Positions 52,687-61,620 are shown, numbered from the stretch's first letter. The stretch is 64,000 nucleotides of DNA from CAYWKU01 sp964459325 (GCA_964459325.1 CAYWKU010000011.1:51605-115604), one strand, 5' to 3'. Notes: a model not told the origin generated them from the sequence alone. A program made the numbers and translations.

Positions 52687-53684
52687 TTGGAACGCTTTTC
52701 TTCGAGACTTTCGATGAGTTTTTTAATTCCTTCATCTCCGCCAAGAATTTTATCCGCTTTTTTAAACGAGCTTATGGCATCTTCGGTATCCCCCGCCATT
52801 GCCTGGGCTTCTCCAAGAGCTATCCACACTCCGGGGTCTTTCGGCATATTTACCAGCGCCAGCTTGTATAATTTAATGGCCTCCGAATATTCCTTCTTCG
52901 TCATGTGTACATTGGCTTTTCCCACCAGGGCGCTGCCATAGCGGGGGTCATTTTTCAGCACCGCCTTATAATCGGCCATAGCCTTATCCGTATCCCCCAA
53001 ATTCCGATAGACCAGGGCCCGGTTGGTAAGAGCTTTGAGGTCGTCGGGGTTGTTATCCAGATAAGCATTGAGGAGTTTCAACGCTCGTTTGTTCTTTCCG
53101 GCGCCGATACAGGCGGCCGCCAGGTTTAACCTTACCATATTCCACCGGGGTTTAAGCTCCAGGGCCTTATCAAACTCCTCGACAGCCTTTTCCATATCTT
53201 GACTCATCAATGCGCTGCCGAGCACGTAATGAGCCCACGGGTCATCGGGCGCCAGCTCAACGGCCTTCTGCGCCAGTGGCAGCGCCCTGTCGTAGCGGTT
53301 AAAATGGCGTTGAAGGTCGGCCATTACCCACAACGCCGTGGCATTTTCCGGCTCCAGCACGAAGACCCTGGCAAGGTACTCAAAGGAGGCGTAATAATCT
53401 TTCCTGGAAATTGAAAAGCTTTCTGACTTGTTGACAGCCCAACCATAGCCTATCAGAGCCGGCACGCAATCGGATTTTGTTTCTATCGCCTTTCGGAAAA
53501 ATCCGGCGGCTTCATCCAAATCTGTTTCTTTCTCTTCATTTAGAAGAAGGGTGAGTTTTTTCGATGCGCGGTCGCACAGTTGATTCGAGCCCGAGCCGCC
53601 CTGCTCTTGCTCCCGGGAAAGAGCATAAGGCGCGAGCAGCATCGACACAATAACGAATACAGCGACTCCCTTTATTCTCATCAT
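52683..53684 (-). CDS. Exported TPR protein
   Basis: 333 aa. Signal peptide ending around ALSRE (about 24). Seven or eight TPR units, e.g. ALPLAQKAVELAPDDPWAHY, NRALVYRNLGDTDKAMADYK and VWIALGEAQAMAGDTEDAIS. A scaffold for protein contacts in the periplasm; partner unknown. AAAGGAG before ATGATG. Divergent from the next exported repeat protein. Confidence 0.88.
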   Translation of the reverse strand: MMRIKGVAVFVIVSMLLAPYALSREQEQGGSGSNQLCDRASKKLTLLLNEEKETDLDEAAGFFRKAIETKSDCVPALIGYGWAVNKSESFSISRKDYYASFEYLARVFVLEPENATALWVMADLQRHFNRYDRALPLAQKAVELAPDDPWAHYVLGSALMSQDMEKAVEEFDKALELKPRWNMVRLNLAAACIGAGKNKRALKLLNAYLDNNPDDLKALTNRALVYRNLGDTDKAMADYKAVLKNDPRYGSALVGKANVHMTKKEYSEAIKLYKLALVNMPKDPGVWIALGEAQAMAGDTEDAISSFKKADKILGGDEGIKKLIESLEEKRSK

Positions 53685-53779
53685 ACCGCTCCTTTACTTG
53701 AATAAATGGTGAACTCGGAGCACGTCGGTGTCAAGTTGAATTGATTGCGCAAAGCGTAACTCGCCGGTATCATTCGAGA

Positions 53780-54901
53780 ATGGTGACTCATAAGATGCCA
53801 CGATTTGCCGCAACTACATTTTTGATTGCAGGCTTTATATTCGTGTTAATCCCTTTTTTTGCCCAAGCTGAAATAGAGGGTGAGCAAAGCCCTTACAGAA
53901 AGCCCGAAGTCATCAAGGAAATAATACACGTCAGGGACCTTCTTTTAAATTGCAAATATGAAGAGACCCTCACAGCCTGCGAGCGTGCCCGGAAACGCTA
54001 TCCGGACCTGTTGGTGTGGCGATTCGCGGCCATGCTGGCGCCCCAGGCGCGGATGTTGGAGCTGCACAACTGGTCATTGAACGAGGAGTACTACAGAAGG
54101 TGGAACCAGCTTAAAGAGCAAGCGGAAGAGGTTTCGAAAAGGCGGGAATTTTACGCTTACGACTATCTTATAATGGGCGGAAGTTACGGCATTTACGGCC
54201 TTCACCAGGCACGCGCGCACAATTACCGGACCGCCTTCACGGTGGGAATTCTGGCATTGAGGGGATTATCCAAAACCAGGCAGACCGATCCCGATTTAAA
54301 AGACGTCTACCTCGGATACGGGACCTATCATTATTATCGCGGCGTACTATCAGCGCAATACGAATGGCTGCCTCTTTTTTCAGAGGGCAAAGAAAGGGGC
54401 CTGCGGGAGTTGGAACTGGCCCGAAAGGGGCTTTTCGCCCGCCCGCTGGCCGACCTGGCCGAATTATACCTTTATAAAGACGAGGGAAAATGGGAAAAGG
54501 GCCTGGAGCTAACCCGCGACCTCCACCGCCGCTACCCGGACGCCATACTGCTGACTCAGCACGAAGGGTATTTTTTGCTCAGGCTTGATAAGTATCGACA
54601 AGCGCTGGAGAAATTCAACCAGGTGCTCGAAGAAGACCCGTTGAACGGAGCCGTCCGTTTGTATTATGGTATAACCTTATATAAGATGGGGAGAATAGTA
54701 CAGGCAAGAAAGGAGTTCTGGGCATGCGTGCACCTGGATTCCAGCCCGGAATATACCGCATTTGCCTACTTTTTCCTGGGGAAAACGGCAATGCTTAGCG
54801 CAAAAAGTGAACTGGCAAAAAGCTACTGGCAACAAGCGCTTGAAATCTACCCCGACTCGCGCCTTGCTAAGGAAGCTCTGAAAGAACTGGAGCGTGAATA
54901 A
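53780..54901 (+). CDS. Exported helical-repeat (TPR-like) protein
   Basis: 373 aa from ATG 53780. Signal peptide (FLIAGFIFVLIPFFAQAEIE). Helical repeats include CKYEETLTACERARKRYPDL, DKYRQALEKFNQVLEEDPLN and ELAKSYWQQALEIYPDSRLA. The middle (YDYLIMGGSYGIYGLHQARA; LGYGTYHYYRGVLSAQYEWL) is Tyr-rich. No clear RBS, so the start is uncertain (TTG 53741 and ATG 53795 also possible). The DUF3108-like gene follows after 3 bp. Confidence 0.75.
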   Translation: MVTHKMPRFAATTFLIAGFIFVLIPFFAQAEIEGEQSPYRKPEVIKEIIHVRDLLLNCKYEETLTACERARKRYPDLLVWRFAAMLAPQARMLELHNWSLNEEYYRRWNQLKEQAEEVSKRREFYAYDYLIMGGSYGIYGLHQARAHNYRTAFTVGILALRGLSKTRQTDPDLKDVYLGYGTYHYYRGVLSAQYEWLPLFSEGKERGLRELELARKGLFARPLADLAELYLYKDEGKWEKGLELTRDLHRRYPDAILLTQHEGYFLLRLDKYRQALEKFNQVLEEDPLNGAVRLYYGITLYKMGRIVQARKEFWACVHLDSSPEYTAFAYFFLGKTAMLSAKSELAKSYWQQALEIYPDSRLAKEALKELERE

Positions 54902-54904
54902 CAA

Positions 54905-55687
54905 ATGAACAAGTTTCTCCGGCAAATCCTCGCGGCAAGCGCAGCCTTAATACTCCTGGCGCCTTCCACATCCCGCCCGCAGACCCTTAAAATACCTCCG
55001 GTAAGGGGCGGAGAAACGAGTGAATACAAGGTCTCACGGGAGGGAATGGCGGAGCGGGACAGGGCGTTCTTCATGCGCACCGGCGAGCTTATAAAATCTT
55101 ATACCGTGAAAACAGATTGGAAAAGGGAAAACGGCGAACTTTATCTTGTCGAGACGAGAAAGGAAAAGAAAGTCGGCGGACACGCAAGGGAGTGGAACTT
55201 CAAATTCAGGGCGCACCGTAATCTCGTGTTCGACAGCTACGATATGGTGACGAAATCACCCTCCGGGAAAATCCTCGAACAACGGAGCGGCAGGCCCTGG
55301 TTCAGCGAAAAGGAATCCCCGGACGACCTGGTGCACTTCATGACGGCGTCGCTCGCAATCAGGGGGTTCGACCTCGAAGAAAACGGACAATGGAGCTACC
55401 ATAGCTGGTCACCCCAGAACGAGCAGCTGAATCGCATCATCGTTAACGTCGAGACCCGTGAAACCATAACAGTTCCCGCCGGAACGTTCGATACTTACAG
55501 GGTATCGCTCGGCATGGATATGGATGAAGTCCTTGGACGATGGAAAGGGCTTGAGTTCCTGATAAAACCGCTGATTCCCCATTTCACATTGTGGTTCGGG
55601 GAACAACCTTCCAAACCGGTTATCAAGTTCAGGGGCAACTTCGGGCCGGGAAAGTCGGCAATAGTGGAACACGAGCTTATCAAATAG
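54905..55687 (+). CDS. DUF3108-like exported protein
   Basis: 260 aa. Signal peptide to about residue 25 (LAASAALILLAPSTSRPQ). The mature part is mostly beta strand with VKTDWKRENGELYLVETRKE, PAGTFDTYRVSL and a C-terminal KFRGNFGPGKSAIVEHELIK, fitting DUF3108 and lipoprotein-carrier-like beta folds. Probably periplasmic. Operon partner of the repeat protein upstream and the HD protein 18 bp downstream. Confidence 0.72.
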   Translation: MNKFLRQILAASAALILLAPSTSRPQTLKIPPVRGGETSEYKVSREGMAERDRAFFMRTGELIKSYTVKTDWKRENGELYLVETRKEKKVGGHAREWNFKFRAHRNLVFDSYDMVTKSPSGKILEQRSGRPWFSEKESPDDLVHFMTASLAIRGFDLEENGQWSYHSWSPQNEQLNRIIVNVETRETITVPAGTFDTYRVSLGMDMDEVLGRWKGLEFLIKPLIPHFTLWFGEQPSKPVIKFRGNFGPGKSAIVEHELIK

Positions 55688-55705
55688 CCTTTCAGGGAGG
55701 CCTTT

Positions 55706-56251
55706 ATGAACCGCGACGAAGCAAAAAGCTGGGTATGGGAGCACCTTACCGACGACGCCATGAGAAAACACGTGCTGGCGGTGGAGGCCGTCATGCGGGG
55801 GCTGGCAAAGCACTTCGGCGAGGACGAAGATGTGTGGGGGATGGCCGGACTGCTCCACGACATAGACTACGAACAAACACGCGACGACCCCGACCGCCAC
55901 GGGCGCCTTAGCGCCGAAATGCTCCGCGAAAAAGGCTTCGACGATACGATAATCAACGCCGTAATGGCCCATGCGGCCAAGTGCGAGCGGGACTGCCTGA
56001 TAAACCAATGCATCTACGCCGCCGACCCGGTCACGGGGCTTGTCACCGCCGCAGCGCTCATCCGTCCGGAAAAGAAACTGGAGCCGGTAAAGCTCAAAAG
56101 CCTCAAAAAGCGCTTCAAAGACAAGCGCTTCGCCGCTGGAGCCGACCGGGAGCGCATAAGCGCCATCGAACAGACGGGAATGAGCCTGGACGAGTTTCTG
56201 GAGCTTGCCCTGAATTCCATGAAAGGAATATCCGACGAGCTGGAGCTGTAA
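55706..56251 (+). CDS. HD-domain hydrolase
   Basis: 181 aa. Metal-dependent phosphohydrolase fold with H (HVLAVEAVMRGL), HD (LLHDIDYEQT), a further H (MAHAAKCERD) and D (YAADPVTGL). Similar small HD proteins in anaerobes act on nucleotides or are uncharacterised. RBS GGGAGG. Ends 125 bp before the AT-rich toxin-antitoxin pair. Confidence 0.88.
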   Translation: MNRDEAKSWVWEHLTDDAMRKHVLAVEAVMRGLAKHFGEDEDVWGMAGLLHDIDYEQTRDDPDRHGRLSAEMLREKGFDDTIINAVMAHAAKCERDCLINQCIYAADPVTGLVTAAALIRPEKKLEPVKLKSLKKRFKDKRFAAGADRERISAIEQTGMSLDEFLELALNSMKGISDELEL

Positions 56252-56336
56252 AATTTATCGAAACAGCCTTTAAAATCAAAAGGCCATATGAGTAGCCGGG
56301 ATAACACGTTCCTCAAGGAACAATAATGTTTTAAAC

Positions 56337-56365
56337 TTGACAGTTGGCCATACTACCATTATAAT
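56337..56365 (+). promoter_or_regulatory. Perfect-consensus promoter of the PIN/UPF0175 pair, leaderless geometry
   Basis: TTGACA (56337-56342), 17-bp spacer, TATAAT (56360-56365): every base of the sigma-70 consensus. Only 11 nt lie between the -10 and ATG 56377, and there is no Shine-Dalgarno. The spacer contains the palindrome TTGGCCA-like TGGCCA, a possible operator. Confidence 0.8.
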
Positions 56366-56376
56366 AAATTGTAATC

Positions 56377-56886
56377 ATGCTGGTTTTCGATTCTTCTACT
56401 CTAATACTTCTGGCCAAGGCGGACCTTATTGATGAATTTCTTTCCGATTATAAAAGAAAAATTTTGATACCGGACCAAGTGGAAAAAGAGTCGTGCACCA
56501 GTAAAAAGAGCTTTGATGCGCAACTTATAAAAAAACGAATAGAAGAGAAAAGGATAAAAGTCGTTAAAATCACTAACACAAGATTGCGTACCAGACTGAT
56601 GCAAGATTTTCGCATTTCCAGTGGTGAAGCTGAAGCCTTGGTTTTGGCTATCGAAAAAAATGCCGACATTGTCGCTACTGACGACAGAAACGCGATAAAG
56701 GCATGCAAACTTCTCAAGCTCAAATTCACATCCGCCATTGCAATATTGGTATACTTGAGTGAAAACGGAAAAATTGACCGGGAAAAAGCGGAATCTTCAT
56801 TAAATGCTCTTATTAAATATGGCAGGTATAATGAGGATATTATCAGAAAGGCTAAAAGAAGCTTAAAGGCTGAACAGGAGAATTAG
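56377..56886 (+). CDS. PIN-domain toxin-like protein (DUF3368 type)
   Basis: 169 aa. PIN-fold ribonuclease acidic residues are visible: D5 (VFDSSTL), E84 (SGEAEALVLA) and D102/D103 (VATDDRNAI). The motif order and the C-terminal LLKLKFTSAIAILVYLSENG fit DUF3368 proteins. More AT-rich and Lys-rich than the neighbours, a sign of transfer. It precedes its probable antitoxin, the reverse of the commonest order. The promoter sits so close that the mRNA is nearly leaderless, which would keep toxin output low. Confidence 0.85.
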   Translation: MLVFDSSTLILLAKADLIDEFLSDYKRKILIPDQVEKESCTSKKSFDAQLIKKRIEEKRIKVVKITNTRLRTRLMQDFRISSGEAEALVLAIEKNADIVATDDRNAIKACKLLKLKFTSAIAILVYLSENGKIDREKAESSLNALIKYGRYNEDIIRKAKRSLKAEQEN

Positions 56887-56890
56887 AGCC

Positions 56891-57190
56891 ATGCCTTACA
56901 AAACGATGAGCGTTAGAATAGAGCAAGACGATTACAATTTCGTTAAAAATCTAGCTAAAGAAGAGAAGGAAGACCTGTCAAGCGCAATAAGAGAACTGAT
57001 AGACAGGGGAAGAGTTTTTCTCGCAATCGAGGAATATAAACGAGGAGAGGCTTCGCTTGGCCGGGCTTCATACCTCGCCGGTGTATCAATAAGTGAGATG
57101 ATAGATATACTTTCTGAATATGGAATACAGAGCAATCTGGAAGAGAAAGAATACAGAGAAGGTCTTAAGAATCTAAAAACTGCTTACTGA
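56891..57190 (+). CDS. UPF0175-type antitoxin-like protein
   Basis: 99 aa. The N-terminus (YKTMSVRIEQDDYNFVKNLA, SSAIRELIDRG) resembles a ribbon-helix-helix DNA-binding unit. The rest, AIEEYKRGEASLGRASYLAG then VSISEMIDILSEYGI, is the UPF0175 pattern often paired with DUF3368 PIN proteins. AGGAG lies about 10 nt before the ATG, unlike the toxin, favouring excess antitoxin. Gap to the toxin is 4 bp. Confidence 0.83.
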   Translation: MPYKTMSVRIEQDDYNFVKNLAKEEKEDLSSAIRELIDRGRVFLAIEEYKRGEASLGRASYLAGVSISEMIDILSEYGIQSNLEEKEYREGLKNLKTAY

Positions 57191-57251
57191 ATTTTTCTGC
57201 ATTTTGACCTTATCTTCTCTTAAACACAAACTTTTACGTGAGGAAAGCACC

Positions 57252-58001
57252 ATGAAAATATTCGCCGTAAACTCGAGTCCCCGCAAGGAAAAATCAAACA
57301 CCGACCGCATACTCGGGCCGTTTTTGAACGGCGCCCGGGAGGCCGGCGCCGAGGTGGAGCTGGTCTACCTCCACGACAAAAAGCTAAAGCCCTGCCTCGG
57401 CTGCTTCAATTGCTGGCTGAAAACCCCCGGCGTCTGCTGCCAGAAGGACGATGCGGCACAAATTCTCGAAAAAATTCGCACTTCGGACATGGCCGTTTAC
57501 GCCACGCCCCTTTACGTCTTCGGAATGAACGCCAAGATGAAGCTTTTGCTGGACAGAATTATGCCGCTTGCGCTTCCCTTCATCGAGCTGCAGGACGGCC
57601 ATTGTACCCATCCGTTCAGGCACGGCCACAAGATGAAAAAAATGGTCGTGGTATCCAACTGTGGCTTTCACGAACTCGACAACTTCGACGAGATGATGAT
57701 TCACTTCAAAGCCATAGCCCGTCACGGAAAAATGGAGCTTGCGGGGGCGCTTTTGAGGCCGCACGGCGAGTTTCTGCCCTACGGGGAGCAGCTGATGCCG
57801 GAAAAAGTGAACGCGGTCTACGAAGCCGCCCGAAAGGCCGGGGCCGAAGCCGTCGAGAAAGGAAAAATCTCCAAAAACTTGCAGGACGAAGTGGCGCGGG
57901 AACTGATGCCGCTGGACGCCTTCCTCACCGGCGCCAACAACACCTTCAAAAAATGGATGACCGATAACGGGCTTACCGAAAAAGATTTCATGGGATATTA
58001 A
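57252..58001 (+). CDS. NAD(P)H-dependent FMN reductase / flavodoxin-like iron-sulfur flavoprotein
   Basis: 249 aa. Flavodoxin-like fold: FMN-phosphate loop VNSSPRKEKSNTDRIL, then LKPCLGCFNCWLKTPGVCCQ, a compact Cys motif of iron-sulfur flavoproteins (C-x2-C-x2-C-x7-8-C pattern), YATPLYVFGMNAKMKLLLDR. Electron transfer role in anaerobes. ATG 57252 has GAGGAAAG upstream; the longer open frame lacks one. Its stop abuts a MITE-like insertion. Confidence 0.88.
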   Translation: MKIFAVNSSPRKEKSNTDRILGPFLNGAREAGAEVELVYLHDKKLKPCLGCFNCWLKTPGVCCQKDDAAQILEKIRTSDMAVYATPLYVFGMNAKMKLLLDRIMPLALPFIELQDGHCTHPFRHGHKMKKMVVVSNCGFHELDNFDEMMIHFKAIARHGKMELAGALLRPHGEFLPYGEQLMPEKVNAVYEAARKAGAEAVEKGKISKNLQDEVARELMPLDAFLTGANNTFKKWMTDNGLTEKDFMGY

Positions 58002-58012
58002 TCACTACAAAA

Positions 58013-58208
58013 GAGGCCGTTGCAGAATTATGATTTTTCGTTTGGGATGTGTTGACCTTCATCGCGCCGAAAAAGAACCCCGAATGGACAAGGGGCTTCA
58101 GCCCCTTGAATTTCAAGGGGTTAAAACCCCTTGTCTGGAAAAGACATTCCCGGGGAGCTACAGAAAAAAAGCCTTTTCAACCCCTGAAGCCTGTTTTGCA
58201 ACGGCCTC
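58013..58208. mobile_element. 196-bp MITE-like element with 6-bp target duplication
   Basis: Terminal inverted repeats GAGGCCGTTGCA (58013-58024) and TGCAACGGCCTC (58197-58208). A direct repeat ACAAAA flanks it exactly (58007-58012 and 58209-58214). The interior holds strong hairpins: GGGGCTTCAGCCCC within 58087-58108, and CAAGGGGTTAAAACCCCTTG at 58114-58133. No ORF. It fills the gap between the converging flavoprotein and rluB genes. Confidence 0.8.
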
Positions 58209-58215
58209 ACAAAAA

Positions 58216-59019
58216 CTATTTTCTATCGTTTTTCAGGTGAACCTTCTTCGCCAGCTGCTTGAGGGCCTGCGTCTCCTCGCGGGTGGCGTAGCGCCATTTG
58301 CCCGTCGGCAAATCGCCCAGTTTAATCGGCCCCATCCGCACCCTTTCTATCTTCAGCGCCGGATGCCGCACGGCCTTGCACATTCGCTTTATCTGGCGGT
58401 AGCGGCCCTCTTCCAGGGTAAACTTCAGCCACGTATTGGATGAAGGCGTCTTGCCCCCCTTTCTTACCCTGACCGGCGCCACCTTCGCGGGCTGGGTCTT
58501 TTTGCCGTCGTCCAGCACAACACCCTTGCGCAGCTTCTCCAAAGCCGCTTTGTCCGGGCGGCCTTTGACCTTGACCAGGTAAGTCCGGTGCGTATGATAC
58601 GACGGGTGAGTCATCGCGGCGGCGACGTCACCGTCGTTCGTAAGGAGCACCAGGCCGGAAGCGTCGAAATCGAGCCTGCCCACCGGATACAATCGCACCC
58701 CCAGGTCCGGCACCATATCCACCACTTTCGGCCTGTTCTTTTCATCTTCCCGGGTGGAAACCACCCTCGGCGGCTTGTGCAGGATGATGTACTTATAAGG
58801 CTTCGGGCGGACGCGATTTCCGTCGAGCGTCACCTTGTCGCGCTCGGGGTCAACCTGCGCCCCCAACTCGGTCACCGGTTCCCCGTTAACGCGCACTCTG
58901 CCCTCCCGGATAATATCCTCCGCCTTCCGGCGGCTGGTTACGCCGGCTTCGGCAAGAAACTTCTGCAATCTTATGGTATTTCCGGAGTTCCGGGGTTTAT
59001 GCGGCTTGGCGGCACACAT
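58216..59019 (-). CDS. rluB: 23S rRNA pseudouridine synthase (RluB/RsuA family)
   Basis: 267 aa. N-terminal S4 RNA-binding domain (IRLQKFLAEAGVTSRRKAED), then the catalytic region VGRLDFDASGLVLLTNDGD with the nucleophile Asp. The family usually has GRLDxxTxGLLLLTNDG. A basic C-terminal tail. Usual neighbour of scpB/scpA. Its stop lies directly beside the MITE-like insertion at 58.0-58.2 kb. Confidence 0.94.
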   Translation of the reverse strand: MCAAKPHKPRNSGNTIRLQKFLAEAGVTSRRKAEDIIREGRVRVNGEPVTELGAQVDPERDKVTLDGNRVRPKPYKYIILHKPPRVVSTREDEKNRPKVVDMVPDLGVRLYPVGRLDFDASGLVLLTNDGDVAAAMTHPSYHTHRTYLVKVKGRPDKAALEKLRKGVVLDDGKKTQPAKVAPVRVRKGGKTPSSNTWLKFTLEEGRYRQIKRMCKAVRHPALKIERVRMGPIKLGDLPTGKWRYATREETQALKQLAKKVHLKNDRK

Positions 59020-59021
59020 AA

Positions 59022-59813
59022 TCAGGTCGTCGGGGTAGAGGTGTCTTCATCGGACTCCCGCGGTTCCTCTTCGTCGGGGTGTTCCTCTTCATAAGTGACA
59101 TCTTCCCCAAGCTCTTCTTCGGGAGACTCGCTATTTTCGGAGCTTTCCGTTTCGCCCTCCTCAGCTTCCGTTTCCCGATGCTCGGATTCATCATCGGCGG
59201 GCGTGCTTTCATCTTCCGAAGCTTCCTCCTGAGGCTCCTCCTGCTCCTCCCTACCGGGCGCTTCGTCCTCGATGTTTTCTTCGGATGCATCTCCCAGGTC
59301 CCTGAGTTCCCTCAGGTCGGGCATTTCGGAAAGGCTCTTGAGTCCGAAAAATTCCAGAAACTTGTCGGTGGTTCCGTAGAGCGCGGGCCTGCCGGGAGCG
59401 TCCTGCCGCCCCACGATGCGGATAAGCTCGCGCTCCAGAAGCGTTTTCAGCACTCCTCCCGAATCGACGCCCCTGATTTTTTCGATTTCCCCCCGTACTA
59501 TCGGCTGCTTGTACGCTATGATGGCCATGGTTTCCAGAGCGGCCTTGGTAAGCTTCTGAGGTCTGCCTTCGAACATCTTGGAGACGTACTTCGCCGTCTC
59601 GGGCGGGGTGCGAAACTGGTATCCCCCGGCGACCTCCGCAATTATTATCCCCCTCTCCTGCTCGATGAGGTCCCGCTCCAGCTCAGCCAGCGCTTCCCTG
59701 ATTTCCCCCTTATCCGATATTCCGGTCAAATCGGCCAGCTTCTTGACCGTGACGGGCTCCTCGCTCACGAAAATCAGGCTCTCCAATATCCTCTTCAAAT
59801 CGCTTCGGTCCAT
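59022..59813 (-). CDS. scpB: Condensin subunit ScpB with long acidic tail
   Basis: 263 aa. The first 165 residues are the ScpB winged-helix pair: LKRILESLIFVSEEPVTVKK, ALETMAIIAYKQPIVRGEIE and KIRGVDSGGVLKTLLERELI. About 95 further residues are almost all Glu, Asp, Ser and Pro, longer than usual for the family. ScpA and ScpB bind the Smc ATPase for chromosome compaction. 8 bp after scpA, 2 bp before rluB. Confidence 0.95.
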   Translation of the reverse strand: MDRSDLKRILESLIFVSEEPVTVKKLADLTGISDKGEIREALAELERDLIEQERGIIIAEVAGGYQFRTPPETAKYVSKMFEGRPQKLTKAALETMAIIAYKQPIVRGEIEKIRGVDSGGVLKTLLERELIRIVGRQDAPGRPALYGTTDKFLEFFGLKSLSEMPDLRELRDLGDASEENIEDEAPGREEQEEPQEEASEDESTPADDESEHRETEAEEGETESSENSESPEEELGEDVTYEEEHPDEEEPRESDEDTSTPTT

Positions 59814-59821
59814 GATTTACC

Positions 59822-60595
59822 TCAGATGTAATCGTCCTTGACGAACTTTTCGGGCGAAGCCTCTTCTATGTCGCCCACGGGAAACAGCCGTATTACCCCG
59901 CCTTCCTCTCCCTGGTGAACCTTCATCACCGCCAGCCTGACCATTTCCAGTATGGCCAGGAAGGTTACTATAAGCCGGCTGCGGGTCTTATCGCCCTCGA
60001 AAATCTCCTCGAACGTGATACTTTTGACCCCCTTCAGTTTATCTATAAGCTGCACAATGCGCTCCCTGACGCTGATTCTGTCTATCATTACCTCCACTTC
60101 GTCCGGGCCGACCCTCTCCAGCATCTTCTGGAAGGCGTCCACCATCGAGAAGAGGCTGACCGGCGCCAGCTCGTCCCCCGAAACCTCCACCCAGTCGGTC
60201 GAGGAAGCTCTCCGGGTGAACACATCCCTGCCCAGCAGAGGGTACTCCCTGAGCTTTTCGGCGGCTTCTTTGTACTGCTGGTATTCCAGCAGCCGCCGGA
60301 CAAGCTCATTCCTCGGGTCGGGGCCTTCCTCTTCCTCCTCTTCCGGCTCGGGCTTCGGCAGAAGCGTCCGGCTCTTGATATACATAAGCTCGGAGGCAAC
60401 GGTCAGAAACTCGCCCGCTATGTCCAGGTTCATCATCTTCATCAGCTCCAGGTATTCGAGATACTGCTTCGTAATAAGGGCTATCGGGATGTCGTATATG
60501 TCAATCTCGTTCTTCCTGATGAGATGCAACAGGAGGTCCATCGGCCCCTCGAAGACCTCCAGCCTGACCCGGTAGGATTCGCTCTCTTCCACCAT
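59822..60595 (-). CDS. scpA: Condensin subunit ScpA
   Basis: 257 aa kleisin. N-terminal VRLEVFEGPMDLLLHLIRKN and IDIYDIPIALITKQYLEYLE, middle acidic linker PEPEEEEEEGPDPRNELVRR, C-terminal winged helix VTFLAILEMVRLAVMKVHQG. Order trpS-scpA-scpB-rluB is a common arrangement. Confidence 0.96.
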   Translation of the reverse strand: MVEESESYRVRLEVFEGPMDLLLHLIRKNEIDIYDIPIALITKQYLEYLELMKMMNLDIAGEFLTVASELMYIKSRTLLPKPEPEEEEEEGPDPRNELVRRLLEYQQYKEAAEKLREYPLLGRDVFTRRASSTDWVEVSGDELAPVSLFSMVDAFQKMLERVGPDEVEVMIDRISVRERIVQLIDKLKGVKSITFEEIFEGDKTRSRLIVTFLAILEMVRLAVMKVHQGEEGGVIRLFPVGDIEEASPEKFVKDDYI

Positions 60596-60602
60596 TACCC
60601 CG

Positions 60603-61598
60603 TTAAAGCACCTGGAATTTCATCGCTTTGCGCACCATGCCCATTGTCTTTCCGGAGTATTCCCTTGCGGCGTCGTTGCCGGCTTTCAGCACTTCCGCCA
60701 CGTACTCCGGCCTTTTATCTATCTCCGCCCGCCGCTCCTGAATGGGCGCAAGCGCTTCGTGAACCTTCGGCAATAAAGCACGCTTGCATTCTATACAGCC
60801 GATGCCGGCGGTGCTGCAACCTTCCTTCGCCCAGTCGATAGTCTCCTGGGGGCTGAAAATCCTGTGCAGGTCGAACACGGGGCATTCCTCGGGAACTCCC
60901 GGGTCGGAGCGTTTCTGGCGCCGCCAGTCGGTTTTCATGGGCAGTATCTTCTTCTCCACCACGCCGGGAGGGTCGGAAAGGTAGATGGCGTTGTCGTAGG
61001 ACTTGCTCATCTTCCGCCCGTCCACCCCGGGCACCCGGGGAGCGGTGGTCAAAAGACCCTCCGGCTCCTCGAAAACTTCACCGTACAACTCGTTGAACTT
61101 CCTCGCCGTCTCCCGGGTCAGTTCGACGTGAGGCATCTGGTCAACGCCCACGGGCACGAAATTGGCCCGGTACATCAATATGTCCGCCGATTGCAGGAGT
61201 GGATAGCTGAGGAAGCCGATAGTGTCCAGGTCTTTCCTCCCGGTTTCCTGCTGAGTCTCCTTGTAGCTTGGCACCCTTTCCAGCCGGGCTATGCGGGTGA
61301 ACATGGAGAAGTAAAGGTTCAGCTCGGCGTGCTCGATTATCGACGATTGGACAAATATCACGCTGCGCTCGGGGTCCAGCCCCACCGCCAGCCAGTCGGC
61401 CACCATGTCGAGGGTGCTTTCCCGTATCTTGTCCGTATCGTGGTACTCGGTGGTCAGGGCGTGCCAGTCGGCCACGAAGTAAAAGCAATGATAATTTTCC
61501 TGCAGCTTTACCCAGTTGTCCAGCGCTCCGAAAAGGTGCCCCAGGTGCAGCTTTCCGGATGGCCTGTTGCCGCTGAGTACCCGTTTTTTTTCAGCCAT
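60603..61598 (-). CDS. trpS: Tryptophanyl-tRNA synthetase
   Basis: 331 aa, class I. HIGH-type motif SGNRPSGKLHLGHLFGALDN, KMSKS at GRKMSKSYDNAI, and GVDQMPHVELTRETA. The segment CSTAGIGCIECKRALLPKV with three Cys is as in many bacterial TrpRS. Cytoplasmic; charges tRNA-Trp. 7 bp upstream of scpA. Confidence 0.97.
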   Translation of the reverse strand: MAEKKRVLSGNRPSGKLHLGHLFGALDNWVKLQENYHCFYFVADWHALTTEYHDTDKIRESTLDMVADWLAVGLDPERSVIFVQSSIIEHAELNLYFSMFTRIARLERVPSYKETQQETGRKDLDTIGFLSYPLLQSADILMYRANFVPVGVDQMPHVELTRETARKFNELYGEVFEEPEGLLTTAPRVPGVDGRKMSKSYDNAIYLSDPPGVVEKKILPMKTDWRRQKRSDPGVPEECPVFDLHRIFSPQETIDWAKEGCSTAGIGCIECKRALLPKVHEALAPIQERRAEIDKRPEYVAEVLKAGNDAAREYSGKTMGMVRKAMKFQVL

Positions 61599-61620
61599 TT
61601 CGCTCGGGTCTCGACCTCCG

